Below, in pieces: positions 1 to 13,259 of a DNA stretch of 64,000 nt; position 1 is the first letter of the stretch; the number at the start of each line of letters is the position of its first letter. The DNA is taken from contig NC_061863.1 in assembly GCF_907164915.1 (NCBI RefSeq), forward strand, positions 11,796,376 through 11,860,375. The letters run 5' to 3'. Both the position numbers and the translations under genes were made by a program. The notes beneath the pieces are model-generated. The model ran no database searches, was not told the DNA's origin, and saw only the letters and a list, made by a program, of their open reading frames with translations. Origin of the DNA: Impatiens glandulifera. Lineage: Eukaryota; Streptophyta; Magnoliopsida; Ericales; Balsaminaceae.

Positions 1-27
1 AAAATCAAAAACATGAATAAATCTCAC

Positions 28-3000
28 CGAGGCTTCCAGGCCAATAACACTTGAGGAGTTCCTCAACCTGCTGTGGCACAACAAATGCCCTTTTCGATTC
101 GATAAAGGGATTACGACATAGTATCCTCTCGCCTACCTGCATGGGAACGTGAAATTGGCCGAAGATCAGAAAATCCATAAGTACAAATACAATATGTTTC
201 TTTAAAACTGGATTTCAAATTAAGAACTGTCATTTTTTAAAACATAAACTAAGAAAATGTTTATAAGAGTTTGAATATAAGTATTTAGGAGCCCACTTGT
301 AAATTCTCCACTTTGGGATTAAATCACTTAGTTTAATGTTTAAAATATTTAGGACACCTATATTGGATAATCTTAATTCGAGGCTGTATATTTTTGGATT
401 TTAGTAATACTAATAATTTTTTTACATTTTATGGACTAATGCACAAACAAGAAAACCCGAATGATTCCAATTGAATACACAAAGGTGTGAGAATGTTTCT
501 CAGCATTTTAGGCATATACTACCTAGCTGTTCTCAGGGACATGCAAAGTTCGATTTCGAACCTAGTTTTATAACCATATCCTAAGTCCTAACCACGTGCA
601 TTTCTAAGCATAAACAAAAACAATTAGGAAGAAATGATGTTACGATTGTAAATAGATTGGGTAGTGTTGGAACTTCTTGTAAATATAGTTAGGTGCATGA
701 TTGTAACAAACTAACAATAAGTAAAACTAGATGTAAATAGTTAAAATAGTTGTATTATGGGATATATTTAATAATTTTGTCTTAAATTTCAAACAATATG
801 GACTTTTTCAAATGACATCAAAATGCTTAACCAATACGGGAATTCAAACTAGTCTCTAGTGCTCTTAGGTTTCACTTCTAGATCAGCAATTAAATCGCAT
901 AAATGAGCATGCAGAGAAGTAGAAGAATGACTAATATCTTAAAGAAATATTAGTGAACATAAAGCAATTCTGATTAATACCTTTGGAGGTGGTTCATTTT
1001 CTCCAGTCATTATATCTACAAGAGGGTAGCCTTCTTTTCCATACAATCTGTAACATCTCTTTTTACATGGAATAGAGACCTGAAGAAATAATTATTGTTC
1101 ATTAGTTTAGGAAGAAGATCATCACTATTATTGAATCAATCAAACCTTTGTAACATCTTCAGAAAGCTTGATACGAGGCTGATTGTTTATTTCCACCAAC
1201 TTGAAGACACAGCCTAACGCAGCTTGAGCATAACAAGTTACGAGGTAAGTTCCAATCCCAAATGCATCAAGTTCATGACCCTGCGAGTATTAGGACAACT
1301 ATTAAATAAATAAATAAAAACACATATTACCTCGTTGAACTAGAACATGTACCTGCTTGTTTAGGGCATCTAAAGTTTCCTCATTAAGGTCATTGCTAGC
1401 AGTGATATTCATTTTACCAAAGGTTGCCCTTTCAAATTCTTTCTCAATAGCATTGAAGTACTTGCGGGCCTCCATTGACAAATAAGCCAGGTCACCAGAA
1501 TCTAATCTAATGCCCTTAACTTCATACCTGGTAATAAGGGTAACTTTTTGTAAATCTAAAACAGAAGGGTGTAGCATTCGGAATAAAAAAGTACAATTAA
1601 AAATTTATAATCCCATTTTATTTTATCCTTCTAGTTTACACAGGATTGAAGTGGTGTAGTTTGTGTGGATAAAATATCCTTACTTGAAGGGTGTTGTAGT
1701 TTAAATGACTTGGAGAGGGTATGATGATTTAAGGTATATTTTTCCTGAAGGGGGAAGATATCAGATAAATGGGGATCCCTCCAGTTATTATTGAAAATGT
1801 GACGTATCAAATGAGGATATATGAGCCTAGTTGAGGGACGAGGTGATGATGTGAAGACGCAAACTCATGACCTTGAGGACCTGAGTTACTACGCTCTACC
1901 ACTGAGTTATGAGTCTCCACAAGACAATTGATGTTATTGAAAGTGAAATCAAGAAATGGAAAGATACTCATGAACAAAAGAAATTAAAGAGGTCAACACA
2001 AAGAAAATATGGATCCAGAAACAGATTCAGATTCAAAAAGTGTTTCTAAATGGGGTAGGCTTGGATGTTTCAATTTCTTGTGTTTGTATTTTATGATTTG
2101 CTGTGAACCTATGATTGTTATACATTGTGGAATAAGAGAAAAACAGATTGGTAAAAAAAATTGGTATGAAGAGAGTTTGATCAATAATGTGAAGGTACAA
2201 ACAAAACTACAGTTACTAGATGCTTCTTGAAGATGATTTTTGCAACTCACCCCAAATCACCAAGTGCAAGAGCAACAGCACAAAAGTTGGGAATTCCACT
2301 TCTTATGACCTGATAAAACAAGCAAAAAACCATACATTATTAGAACTACCTTCAATGTATCAGGTTTTAATAAATGTGTCTCACAGCAAATATATTCAGA
2401 TAGTCTCAAGCATGGTTGTGTCCTCATATTTAAATGAGGGGAAATTTGACGAAATGACACTCATAATATGGGTAAATGAGCTAGTGACTAGTGACCACTT
2501 TATATTTTTTTTGACGAAATTCCCTGAGCGAGACGCAACCGGATGGCATGTGAAAAGTCCACAATCGCGAGACGCAACCGGCATTCGCGAGAAACAACCG
2601 GCATTCGCGAGACGCAACCGGAAATCGCGAGACGCAAAAAAATTTTTTAAAAAAAAAAAATTACTTCTCGCGAATGCCGGTTGCGTATCGTGATTGTGGA
2701 CTTTTCACATGGCATCCGGTTGCGTCTCGCAATGGGGGCAATTTTGTCAAAAATATGAGGTGGTCACCAGCGCATTTAAAATTATGCGTTAGTCACCTGC
2801 TCATTTTAGTCCCTTTGTAGGATCATCTCGTCAAATTTCCCTAAATGAGAGATCTCTAGGCGTTGTTTGATGAAGGATTATTTTAATTTAATCTAAATAA
2901 CCTCTCATCCCATCATCATTCAAAACATCAACCAAAATACCAAAATAATCTTAGGTCTCGTTCGGATAGGGGTTATTTGAAAAATAATGATTGGTGGTAA

Positions 3001-6000
3001 TGTTGAGGAGCTGTAGAATTTTTTGGTAAAAAGACTTAAATGGTATTTATATATAATGATAAAATAAAAATAATAATTTAAAATAGAGGGTATTTTAGTA
3101 TTTTTGTTAATGAATTGAGTGATGTGATAGAGGATAGGGAGAGTGAAATGATGTTTTTTGGATTTGGGTTATTAAAATAACCCAAACCGAACAAGGCCTT
3201 ACTTTAATTTTTATTATATTTTAAATATTAAATACAAAAGATATTTTAGTCATTTAATCTAAATAATCTACTTTTTCATCAAACAATGATTTTCAAAAAT
3301 ATCAGGTTATTTATAAATAAATAAAAACTACATCAAACAGGCTCTAGGTTATAACATTATCTTTTAAACCAAGACCAATTTGTTCTCTACTTAGAGCAGA
3401 TGCAGTTTTATTCTAGGTACCAAATTAGACTTGATGGAGAACAAGAGGTGTTGTGATATAAATTTGTTAACAAGCTTTGTACTACTTTAATCCTAAATGC
3501 CAACTGTAAGTTAATTTAATTACTAGGTCAATCAAGTTTAGCATAAAAGTCTACTAACAACCAATTTACTTTTTCTACGATGAGTTTAACAGTTTGGTGG
3601 AAAACAAGTGATAGACAAAAGCACATACAATTAAGTCATGCAAAAGCTATGGAGGCTTTTATGCTTTATCGTACCCAATTATGATATGCTTATATAAACT
3701 TACATCATACTTATATAAACTTACATCATACGTATCCACAAGTGCCAGAAAGTTGCTGGGAAATGCAAGGGCATATGATATGAAAGCTGCCAATTCACTC
3801 TGGTTTGTCTCTCCAAAACTCGCACTTAGCGACTTTGAATTCTGTAAATCAAGACATGTTGTTTTACGATGGATGAGTTATCATTAGTTTTTCAAGTTAC
3901 AAGAGATATTAGCCAGCAGATCTTCTGAAATGCTTAATAAGCTGTAAAAAGGCATGTTAATTATATTAAGAGGACTTCATAGTCATTTATAAAAACAAGG
4001 ATTTTTTATATGATAGAACTACCATGATTTCACAATAAGCATAGATGAAAAGTTATTTTTTGCTATGAATCTTGATTAAAGATCACTAAGACAAATATGT
4101 TTGAGTAAGTTGAGAGAAAGTAACGAAGAAAATAGAGTGAAACAATGTGGACGATGAACACAAAAGAAAGAGTTGTAATTGAGATGCATATCAAAACACA
4201 GGCACCTTTAGTGTGTTTAACCATTTCTGCACCAAACCCACAAAATCTTCACAAATGCAGGAACCATCAAAGCTCTGAAGTGATCTCCCCGTTATCTCAT
4301 CAAGACTCTGCAGATTGTATGCCCATTAGATTGAAAAGAAAAGGTTCACAAGGATTGTAGAGTTCATGAAAACCACCAGCAACAAGAATCTTGACACACT
4401 CCAATACACTTCTTCAAAATTGAAACCCTTGATCCATATTGTTATTTTATTAAATTATTTTTAAAATCTGCACATTCAAGAGAAATGATACTTGTATTTT
4501 GTTCCATTAAATACATGTAGAAATTAGGTTTTCTCATACATATCAGTATAACTGTTCTCCAATCAGAATGTAACAAATAAATGAAACAGTTCTTAGATAT
4601 GGTTAATAGGGTTATTTGAGCAATCTATCCTGGTTGTTGAAATCTTCAACTGTTGAAAAAATAAGACATTCACTTAACCAGCCCTGACTTCAATAAAGTA
4701 TTTAGTCATTCGACAATTCCACATTTGATAAACTTTAACTCTATATTCCAAATGCTCTTTTGGTACAATTGTCTATGAGAACTGGACTGAAAGAAATGGA
4801 AGAGTGTTCCAAGAAAAAAGAAAGAACAAATGAAAATCAAGTGTAACACGTTGTGATTTACATAGTAGAAGCTGGAGAAAGTACATGAATAATCATAATA
4901 ACTGGATTATGTGCAATGAATGGGATATGCATAGTGCATACTAACTCAAGACTTGTCAATTGTCATCGCCCTTACAAAATCCGAATTCCAAAGTGATGTT
5001 TGGAAATTTTTGAACAATGGCTTTGTGTGGCCTTTCTTTTTATTTTTGCTTTCCTTGACTTATTTGGCTTTTATTTAAGTCTTATAGGTTATATATATTC
5101 TTTATTTTTTCAAATACTCAACATGTTGGTTATCTTTTCTTTTTTGCATCCTTATTTTGTAATCGACTGTGTCATCCATTTATCATTTATTAAAATATTT
5201 AAAAAAAAAAGTGATTTCATGCAATTTGTTCTTCAAAGGTGAATAGAGAATGGAATCAAGCATATTCCATTAGGATTAATGAAAATGTACCTAATGAAAA
5301 AAAAAATGATGAATTGCTTTTGCTGAACAATATCCATGATTCCATATTGAAATTTGTTGAAAATCAAACCAACCATGAATGAGCTGACAAAAGCATGGGA
5401 ATGGGTTCCACCGATAGGTATCCCAAATAACCTTCCAGCCTCAACATTGCTGTGTAACCAAACATAAAAGTCATCATAAGAAAAATTATAAACATCAAGA
5501 AGTTATCTGACTAAAAGCAATAATGTGACCAGATTTAAGCCACCACAAATAAATCAGATCTTATGCATGTAATATGTAAGATGTGTGGCCAGTATATTAT
5601 ACACAGATAAAATAACAGGTATACATTAGAAGCAAATCTTATTAAGAGGTGAGAACAACAATATTCCTCTGTTATTTTAGAACCAAAAATGGTGGGGAGA
5701 GGGTAAGGGTGCATACATCTTTGGGGGAGATCAATTTTGGAAAAATACATACTTAAAACACCTATATTTTACATGATATAGAAGTAGATAATTAGTTACA
5801 TAATTCAACCAAGGAGATATGCATTGAATCCAAAGGCAATGCAAATCCATTACAAGAGGAATCAACAGAGAGTGAACTAATCTCATTTGTGTTTAATGTT
5901 TTATTTTTAATATTGTTTTATTTAAAAAGAGAGAAATTGGAGAGGGAATGGGATGAGGGAGAATAAAAACTCGAGTGTGAATCTGACTGGCTACCAGGTT

Positions 6001-8268
6001 AAGGAAAACAACTAGTCTCGCTTATGGAGAATGGGCAGGTTGAAAATGCTTAGGCAATAAAAATGAATTGCTCCTTTTATCCAATAATAACAAGTTATGC
6101 ATATGTAACACCTTTGTCCCCGAACCAAGCATGGGACTTATTGACAGCTTCTGGAAATGTTCAATCACTTGATCTTCCTAAAGATTGAAACACATAACAT
6201 TTTGGTCTTGTTTACGAAATACAGCGGAAACAAATCATTCGTCTCTCACTAAATTTTGTAAAGCAATACATTTTATTCTGTCTCTGACTAAATTCTGTTC
6301 CAAACGTGATCTCATATGAACTCAAATCCATGAGATATCTAAGAGAAAAAGTGTTTCCAAATGACATAATGAGTATTTGGAATTGAAAACAAAATGTACC
6401 TTGTTGCATCAAATCCTCCAATATAGCTATATTTTGAGGCACTTAATGCCCCATCAGGACCCTAGGATAAAAAATGTCCAAAACATTAGTAAATAAACTA
6501 ATGATAAAGAGTTCAGAACAGCAACAACTCAACACCTGAGCCCGACGTAATCCAAATTCAAGCAGGATTTTGGATTTCCCAGCAACAAATCGATGTCTCG
6601 CAGCATTAGTTGAGACAAGCGATGCATAATTCACCAGATTCAGAAATGGAGTTTCCAGTAGTTGAACCACCTGCTTGAAAAGAACAATAACAAATTGTGA
6701 TTGGAGGGTCTTTATCCTAAACAATTTTTAAAAAACTACAATATATTATAGAAAATTAGTACTAGAATTAGCCTCTGGAACAACATAAGGGAGCGTGTGA
6801 AGAAGTAATTCATGGTAGTATAAATGTGAAATCTAGAAAAGATGGATACTCACAGCAATGGCTCCTTCAACTCTCATGAGAGGCACCTTTGGGAAAACAA
6901 CCGAGCCCTCCGGCACAGAATATACTTCCACATCTGAACAATCAATTCCCCTAAGGTAATCATAGAATCCATCCTACATGTTCATCATCATTTGGTTAGT
7001 AGACTATAAAGCTGCACATATATACTATATATATTTTTTATTTTTTAAAAAGTCAACTTTGTATTAGAATAAAAGAAGCTTGTGAACCCAAGAAGCATTC
7101 ATGTTACATATATGCTGTAGATCATATCACTATTTTGTTGTTCAAGAAGTCAAAATACTGTTATAAAGCTAGGATTCAATTATTTGACCTTTCAACATGA
7201 AAATAGCTAGAAAACTATATAAATAATATGTATTTAGTGTTTAATAAGACATAAGACATCTTGCTCAAGTGAATATTGTGTTATGTATCTAAGAAGGGAG
7301 GAAAACCTCATACTTTATATAGTGATTAGTGATGGAAAAGAAAAATTAAAACCATTAAATGACTCTAACCAATGGTATACCACAATCCACAAGGAATGAA
7401 ATTTACCTCACATGTGCTTGGCAAAGACTCACGAACAAAAGCAACCTCCTCCTCCGTAAATTTAAAGTTAGCAATGAACCGTATACACTCTTCTAGACCA
7501 GCAAAAACTGTGTATTCACCGCCAAATGGATTCTTCCGAAAATATAAGTCAAACCTGAATTACCAAGAAACATATGAAACTGTTTTCCAACAATCCCTAG
7601 TAACTATTCTCAAAATACCAGTTTTTGGGTGCTAAATCAAATTTTGTGTGGCTGTGAACTCCTGTTTCTTTGGTGATCGCAATTATTTATGAAATTTTGA
7701 TGCTTTTTGAGTTCCATTCGATAACTTATGACAAACAATAGCTTAACTTGGTTGCGATCTTCGCAACTAAATGGATAATGAAATATGTTTTATCCTTTAA
7801 AAAAAAACAATCACATGTGACTAATAAGGAAATGAAAGATATGAAAGGATCAATAATATTTTCAAGTTATACCCAGTTCATTGCGCAAATTTAGCTGTTC
7901 TCTACGCGAATCTATACTTATAATCAGTTTGAATTTGAAGCTAACCCGTCCATTTAACAGAAACTTGCAGATGCAGCTTTAACAAAAACATCTAATCAAA
8001 CTAGAACACCATTAATCATTTAATAAATCGAAGAATGTAAGTAATATGGAAAGAAAAGCAATACGAGACGAAGATAGAAGCAAAGTGGAAGAATGAAAGA
8101 GGAATTTTACACAGCTCTGTCCTTATGCTTGCCGGCTTTCCAGTAAGCATATGCCATAGTGAACTGGTAGAGATCGGAAAGAAGAGGAGTCACCATTGGA
8201 TTGGTAGGTCCTGGAAGAACCGAACGCCGATTCTCTCCTTTTGGATCATGAGCTTGCTGAACCTCCAT
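28..8268 (-). CDS. NAPRT: Nicotinate phosphoribosyltransferase (3' end off window)
   Basis: Makes nicotinate mononucleotide from nicotinate and PRPP, the entry step of the Preiss-Handler NAD salvage pathway; cytosolic in plants. Thirteen exons join in frame: 8268-8111, 7554-7407, 6973-6854, 6670-6536, 6461-6400, 5449-5374, 4307-4206, 3841-3725, 2309-2251, 1527-1353, 1280-1146, 1079-981 and 136-28. They encode about 498 residues; plant enzymes have roughly 550, so the last ~55 lie left of the window. Exon 1 begins [11 protein letters not shown] and runs into the [16 protein letters not shown] start of the fold. GGTHSHAF (about 221-228) holds the conserved active-site His, and GIRLDSGDL (about 331-339) is the phosphoribosyl-binding signature. 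SKRAFVVPQ lies near the C-terminus. All junctions are GT-AG. The 59-nt exon 9 is easily missed. Intron 8 holds nested MITEs and intron 9 a SINE fragment. The enzyme assignment is firm; the exon edges come from splice signals alone. Confidence 0.95.
1812..1925 (-). mobile_element. tRNA-derived SINE fragment in NAPRT intron 9
   Basis: The minus strand carries a tRNA-like A box (TAACTCAGTGGTAGAGC) followed about 30 bases on by a degenerate B box (GGTCATGAGTTTGCG), the RNA polymerase III promoter layout of plant SINEs. No poly(A) tail or clear target-site duplication was seen, so it is probably a fragment. It is not a tRNA gene, because no acceptor stem pairs around it. Confidence 0.5.
2439..2841. 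mobile_element. Hairpin MITE with 8-bp target duplication
   Basis: A 403-bp element in NAPRT intron 8. It has perfect 14-bp terminal inverted repeats (GGGAAATTTGACGA) and an exact 8-bp duplication TAAATGAG at 2431-2438 and 2842-2849. The arms stay complementary almost to the centre, where an A/T run at about 2637-2663 forms the loop. The left arm also repeats a CGCGAGACGCAACCGG-type unit several times, making a GC-rich, CpG-rich island in AT-rich DNA. An 8-bp duplication fits the hAT superfamily, but the TIR does not start with the usual hAT bases, so the superfamily is an inference. It has no coding capacity. Confidence 0.85.
2860..3342. mobile_element. Tourist-like MITE, host of a nested insertion
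   Basis: The ends read GCGTTGTTTGATG and, inverted, GCCTGTTTGATG. TCTAG flanks both sides (2855-2859 and 3343-3347), giving a 3-5 bp target duplication. The interior is split by a second MITE at 2954-3198. The CTTGTTTGATG-type terminus recurs at 28.3, 36.1 and 39.7 kb, so this is a dispersed family. Confidence 0.6.
2954..3198. mobile_element. Tourist-like MITE nested in another MITE
   Basis: A 245-bp element flanked by TTA on both sides (2951-2953 and 3199-3201). Its ends, GGTCTCGTTCGG and inverted GGCCTTGTTCGG, continue into a shared GGGTTATTT motif. The TTA duplication and GGCCTTGTT-type TIR are typical of PIF/Harbinger (Tourist) MITEs. It sits inside the older element at 2860-3342. Confidence 0.7.
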
Positions 8269-8559
8269 TGTTTGATCTTCCTCTCTCTCTCTCTCACTGC
8301 TTTACTACTTTGCACTGACTTTTATCTTTCTTCCTTATTTCTTTTTACATAGAAATGTTTCTTTGTGCTTGTTTGATTAGGTAAATATATTTTAAATAAA
8401 ATAAATTGATATAGTAAAAAGAACAAATAAGTTCAATCAAACATGTCACAAAATAAACAGTGGATTCTCCTTTAATTCCAAACATGTCCCAAAAATAAAA
8501 AACTTTTTTTTATTTCTAAGAGAAAAAAAGATATCTCCGCATTTTATAAATGTGGATTT

Positions 8560-9125
8560 CGAAGCAAAGAACAATACTACATCGAGCATCATAAGTTGTC
8601 GTCGTCTCATACAAACGAAGCAGTAGAAACAGCTGACAAGAATGCATTGGGATCGTCAAGAAGATGACTCAGACGTATAAGGACGGTCATAAACATCGAT
8701 ATGTGAAACCCTATTCGCATTGGTCTATGGCATTGATGTCGTACAATCAATCGAAATCGAGTTCTCTACCTTAAGTGTACTCTTCGAAAATCAAGTGGTG
8801 GAGAAAGATCGGTGCAAGTCTCAATATAATCAACTAGCTCTGATGGAAGACAAAAGATTAGATGTCTTGTATCACACTCAGATGGGGAGAACATTTAATA
8901 AAAAGGTGAAACCTCGTAACATCCAAGTAACATCCAAGAGGATGATCAAGTCTTAAAAAAGAATATGCAAATACTAGACCCTAGAGGCAAGTTTCAAACC
9001 ACATGGAAGGACCATACCTCGTCAAGGAGGTTTTTTCAGGCGGTGCGACCTAATTGACAACTTTAGACGGAGATGACTTTCAGCCCCATTCAACGTCGAC
9101 ATGCTTAAGAGATACTTAGTCTAAA
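8560..9125 (+). pseudogene. Ty3/gypsy integrase C-terminal fossil
   Basis: Broken frames spell the end of a plant Ty3/gypsy polyprotein. In order there are an IEHHKLSSSHTNEAVETADKN block (integrase core end), IVKKMTQTYKDGH after a frameshift, VYGIDVVQSIEIE (the VYGMEAVLPIEVE motif), EDKRLDVLYHTQMGRTFNKKVKPR, DPRGKF, GPYLVKEVFSGGAT and FNVDMLKRYL. Stops and frameshifts interrupt it, and no LTRs or reverse transcriptase were seen. It begins only about 290 bases upstream of the divergent NAPRT start codon. A repeated ATTATGGGCATT segment near 9,225 and 9,540 may be element 3' sequence. Confidence 0.8.
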
Positions 9126-11873
9126 ACAAAAATGATTTGATCGATGAAAGACCTATCTTGTTCACATTTTTCAACAAAACCTGATATTATTTAAATGATT
9201 TATAAAAAACTCTTTATGTCAATATTATGGGCATTTTTATTAAGATAAAATAATTAAAACCAAAACAAAACAACTTTCGAAAACTCACACGCATTTGAAC
9301 TATGCTCAAATCTGATTCTTCTATAATGAGATACTTAGACAACATATCACTAGGTTTGGTAAAAAAAACTGAAACTAAAAATCCAATAAAACGAAAAATT
9401 CCAAAATACTAAACACGCATGATCAGAACTACAACCAGACCTGATTTCTCTTCGGACCTGATTTCTCTTCTAATAATAATACGTATGCAACATGTCACGG
9501 ACTCGGTCCCAATAAACTCAAAACTACAAAATTCCTATGTAATTATTATGGGCATTGTTATCAAGATAAAAATAATTTAAAGTCAAACAAAAACAATTTT
9601 TCAACTCTCATTTTGTAAATAAACTACGTCTCATTTGATCTCTATTTGTTAAGAGAGTATGTAGGTAACCTCTCACGAGGTGTAATTAAAATAAAAATAA
9701 AACATGTTTTAGTCATAGCTTCAAGAAAGGACGACGACTCTTAACTCTCTAGTTCAAAAGCACGTAGAGGAAAAGATGAAACGTGTAATAAAGATTTAGA
9801 AAACGAGTTAGATGCGGAAAGAGTCATCTATTCCATTGAAAATCTATTGATGAGCCGATATAACTTTTGAGATTCGAGGAAGGTGCTCTCCAGTTGGATC
9901 TTTCTCAAACCTTAGGTAAGTTAATGCAATCTTAATATATGTTAATTACAATTAGGTTTTTTTTTTTATCAATTATAGGATATTACCTGTGATTTAATGT
10001 CAATTCACAATTTTTAAGTTATCTTTAATAATTTGAGATCATATCATATTCATTTGAAATATGTGATTGTAATCTGAATCAATTCTACACTTTTTGACAC
10101 TTTATTATGATAATATATATTATATTATAGTATTTCATGTTAGGTTAAATTTATATTTAGTATTTAAAAGTCATCTCAATCCAATTAGATGATTTTCAGT
10201 TATGCTTATCCATTAAAATTTTAATTTAAAGTTAGTTTTGTTATGGGATTGTAAATAATCTCAACTTTGAGTTTAAGCGGGACATTATTTTGAGTGTCAT
10301 GCTATATAGTTATCATTTAATTCAAAAAATATATATCTCCTGGGTTGAATTAGAATTATATTTTTTTTTATTTTATAACAAGTCATATTCATTTTGAGAT
10401 ATTTTTTAATTAAAAGCAATTTCATAATCTTCTAAATATTTTCAAGTCAATAGTATTTTTGAAAAATATTGAATTATTTTAGGTTACAGTTAGCTTTGTT
10501 TTTAATATGTAAAAGTTATCTCAACACATTATAAATCAATTTGATACATGTTTTTTTTCATTTTGGGATATTCTCATAAAATCGTATATATATGTATTTC
10601 TAGTTAAATGTTTTATAGGATTTTTAAAATAATTGAAATTAGACAAAATTTCTTAATTTATTTTAGGATATTTCATATTATTTTATGTAAAATTGTATTT
10701 ATTTTTAATTTTTTTCATATAATTTTATTTAAAATAAGATTTATTTTGAAATATAAAAATTATCTCAACCTAACTAAATTATCTAAAAAACTATTATTTT
10801 ATTTTAGGTTAAATTTGTTTTTAAGTATGTTATGATCACTTTTACTTTTTCCTTATTTTGTAATCCCATTTTCTAAGTCGATCTGATCCATTTGTTTGTA
10901 GGTTCGTCTCCCTAGGCTTACTATTATTTCATTTCGTGTTCTAATCCAAAGAGAATTATTTTTATCGAATCATCTAGTTTTGTATGTTTACTATAGAATC
11001 ATCTCTCGTTTCAAGATTCTCTCGAGAAGTCATAATTAACGTGAAAAAACGGATATTTTACATCACAGGTCTTACTGTTCCATCATCTAACTTATGTTCT
11101 TCGTCTAGCATTTAGACCGAATGACTTTATGCAATTACGTGGATACTTCCAAATGTAGGTCATCCTGTTCATACACAACTATTTTGAGTCATGTTTATTT
11201 ATTTTGGTTATATTTGATAATTCTTTACAAAAGTTTTAAAATTTGTTTTTTCAATTTTTTTATTTTCGAAGTCCAAATATCGATACAATATTGTGTCCAA
11301 AATAATTATTTTTCGTGCAATTAGCCCGTTTTATTTTAAAAATATAAAATTTTGAGAGTAAAATTTGAGTGTATAAATTTATTATTTTTTCATTCAATAT
11401 ATATTTGGTAGGGAGAGTATATATATAAATTTATATAAGAATATCAATTAATGTGTTAAAGAATTTTTTAAAATTTCTATAAATGTGTTTCTAAATCAAT
11501 ATAATAATAGTTTGAAAATATAAATAATATAGTATAAAACCGATTAGACAAGACTTACATCAAAATTGAAGTTATTCCCTTAATGAAAATAAATGTAATT
11601 TAAAGATGAAATGAGTTTATTATTTAAAATAAGCTTAGAATAAATATGAGAAACACAATATAATTATAATAATATATTATCAATGTTTTTATGTTTTTTT
11701 AATGTATCCTATAATAAAAATGATTCATATTTGAAGTTAGGTCCATTGGCTAAATATGATTTTATTTCCATTTCTAAGTCGTCCAGAAAGCCATAATAAT
11801 GTCTTCAAAAGCTATATAGCTTCTTAAAATATATCATTTTAAAATTTAAAATGTTGTCCTTATAAATTATCTT

Positions 11874-11878
<5 letters not shown>
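9126..11878. other. AT-rich intergenic DNA, no gene seen
   Basis: After the gypsy fossil the sequence becomes strongly AT-rich with many stops in all frames. Open frames here, such as 10,608-10,835, are made of K, N, I, F and L codons and look like chance openings. No RNA gene or repeat boundary could be supported. Confidence 0.6.

Positions 11879-11879
<1 letters not shown>

Positions 11880-11938
<59 letters not shown>
11880..11938. repeat. (AT)n microsatellite
   Basis: An uninterrupted TA/AT dinucleotide run of about 59 bases, the first of several long AT runs between 11.9 and 14.8 kb. Confidence 0.98.
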
Positions 11939-11939
<1 letters not shown>

Positions 11940-12186
11940 TTTCTCTTTTTTCTCTCCTATTCTATTTTTCTTAATTAAATTTTATTTTTCCATATTATAT
12001 ATATAATTATATATATTAATATTAATTCAAATTTCTCATTAATTAAATTAACATTAAATATTAATTATAAAAACCTCCAATCAACCTATCATAAAATAAT
12101 CTAAAAAATTCTCATTAATTAAATTTAAGATTAAATATTAATTATAAAACCTCTAACAACATCAACTTAGGCTATAACTATATTCA

Positions 12187-12800
12187 ATTAAACCAATTAA
12201 ACCCGACTTTTCATCTTCTTCTTCACCCAAATATTTTTTCTTCCTATAAATAATCTTAGGTCAACAAAGTTCAACGGCAACAACCAGTCAACAAGCTCTC
12301 TCATACTCTTCATTTCTTAATTAATTTCATAAATAATATATATTTCCTTACCATATATAATCTAAAAAAAATTCTATTATTTTTTCTTAGTGATCATGTC
12401 TTTTAGCTATGTATAAGGAGCTAACATTTCTTAGTTCTTCTCAAAGATATTTCTTAAATTTAATGTGTCGGTACCGTATACTGGATTTCTTCGTGGTTTT
12501 GATATGATCATCGATTTTAGGTTGCGAGGTTTGAGGCCTAAAAGAGTTCTTCATATATTTAGTAGATATGTATAGAATTTCATAGGAGGAATTGCAAAGT
12601 TGAGGAGGTATAGGAAGAAAATTTGCCTTATGCTCGTCAAAGTAACTGTTCTTATGGTCCCGTTGAAGAGGAAATTTTGTACCCTCATTGGTGAGGAACA
12701 CTTTGGTGAGGAACACTGGATGGCTAGAGTTTGGAAAAAATTTCACAGATAAAAAAAATAGATACAAAGATATTTCGTATGAGAACAAGACTCTAGTATT
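12187..12800 (+). other. Promoter-like leader and possible decayed gene
   Basis: A TATA-like CTATAAATAAT near 12,245 is followed by a CA/CT-rich, leader-like stretch and an ATG near 12,397 whose frame closes at once. Farther on, the plus frame from about 12,510 reads basic peptide but contains a stop, and a 115-codon minus frame overlaps it. The base composition is less AT-rich than its flanks. No family was recognised; it may be a dead short gene or chance. Confidence 0.2.
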
Positions 12801-13218
12801 TTGGTGGCTATCTCTAATTTTTTTTAATTTGCATAACTTTTTATGTGGAGCGTTATAATTTAATGTAAAATATATATTCTTATAACTATTGTTAAAAGCA
12901 TTTTAATATTTTAGATATGGTTTTCTATAATTTAATAATATGTTTTTTTTTCTCTTTTATGAGTTAATATTTGTTAAATCTTTATTTTTTTTTAGGAATG
13001 TGTACATTTTTTCCCTTTGGTTTATAATAACCATATATGTTTATACAATTTTTTTTTGTAAATCCAGCATTTGAAGATATATTTATAAAATAAGTGGACT
13101 TCTCTAATTGTTGTTCTCTAACCATTGTTTGTCTAGTTATATTGATATTACGTAGTATTATCATGTCTTTTTATAAATACATAAACATAAAAAATTCAAG
13201 ATTATTTTGACAATTATT

Positions 13219-13221
<3 letters not shown>

Positions 13222-13255
<34 letters not shown>
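13222..13255. repeat. (AT)n microsatellite
   Basis: An AT dinucleotide run immediately before the open frame at 13,259. Confidence 0.95.

Positions 13256-13258
<3 letters not shown>

Positions 13259-13259
<1 letters not shown>

Noticed and set aside
2220..2693. 157-codon plus frame overlapping NAPRT exon 9
   Set aside because: It runs antisense through exon 9 and into the hairpin MITE, whose CpG-rich repeats keep it open by chance.
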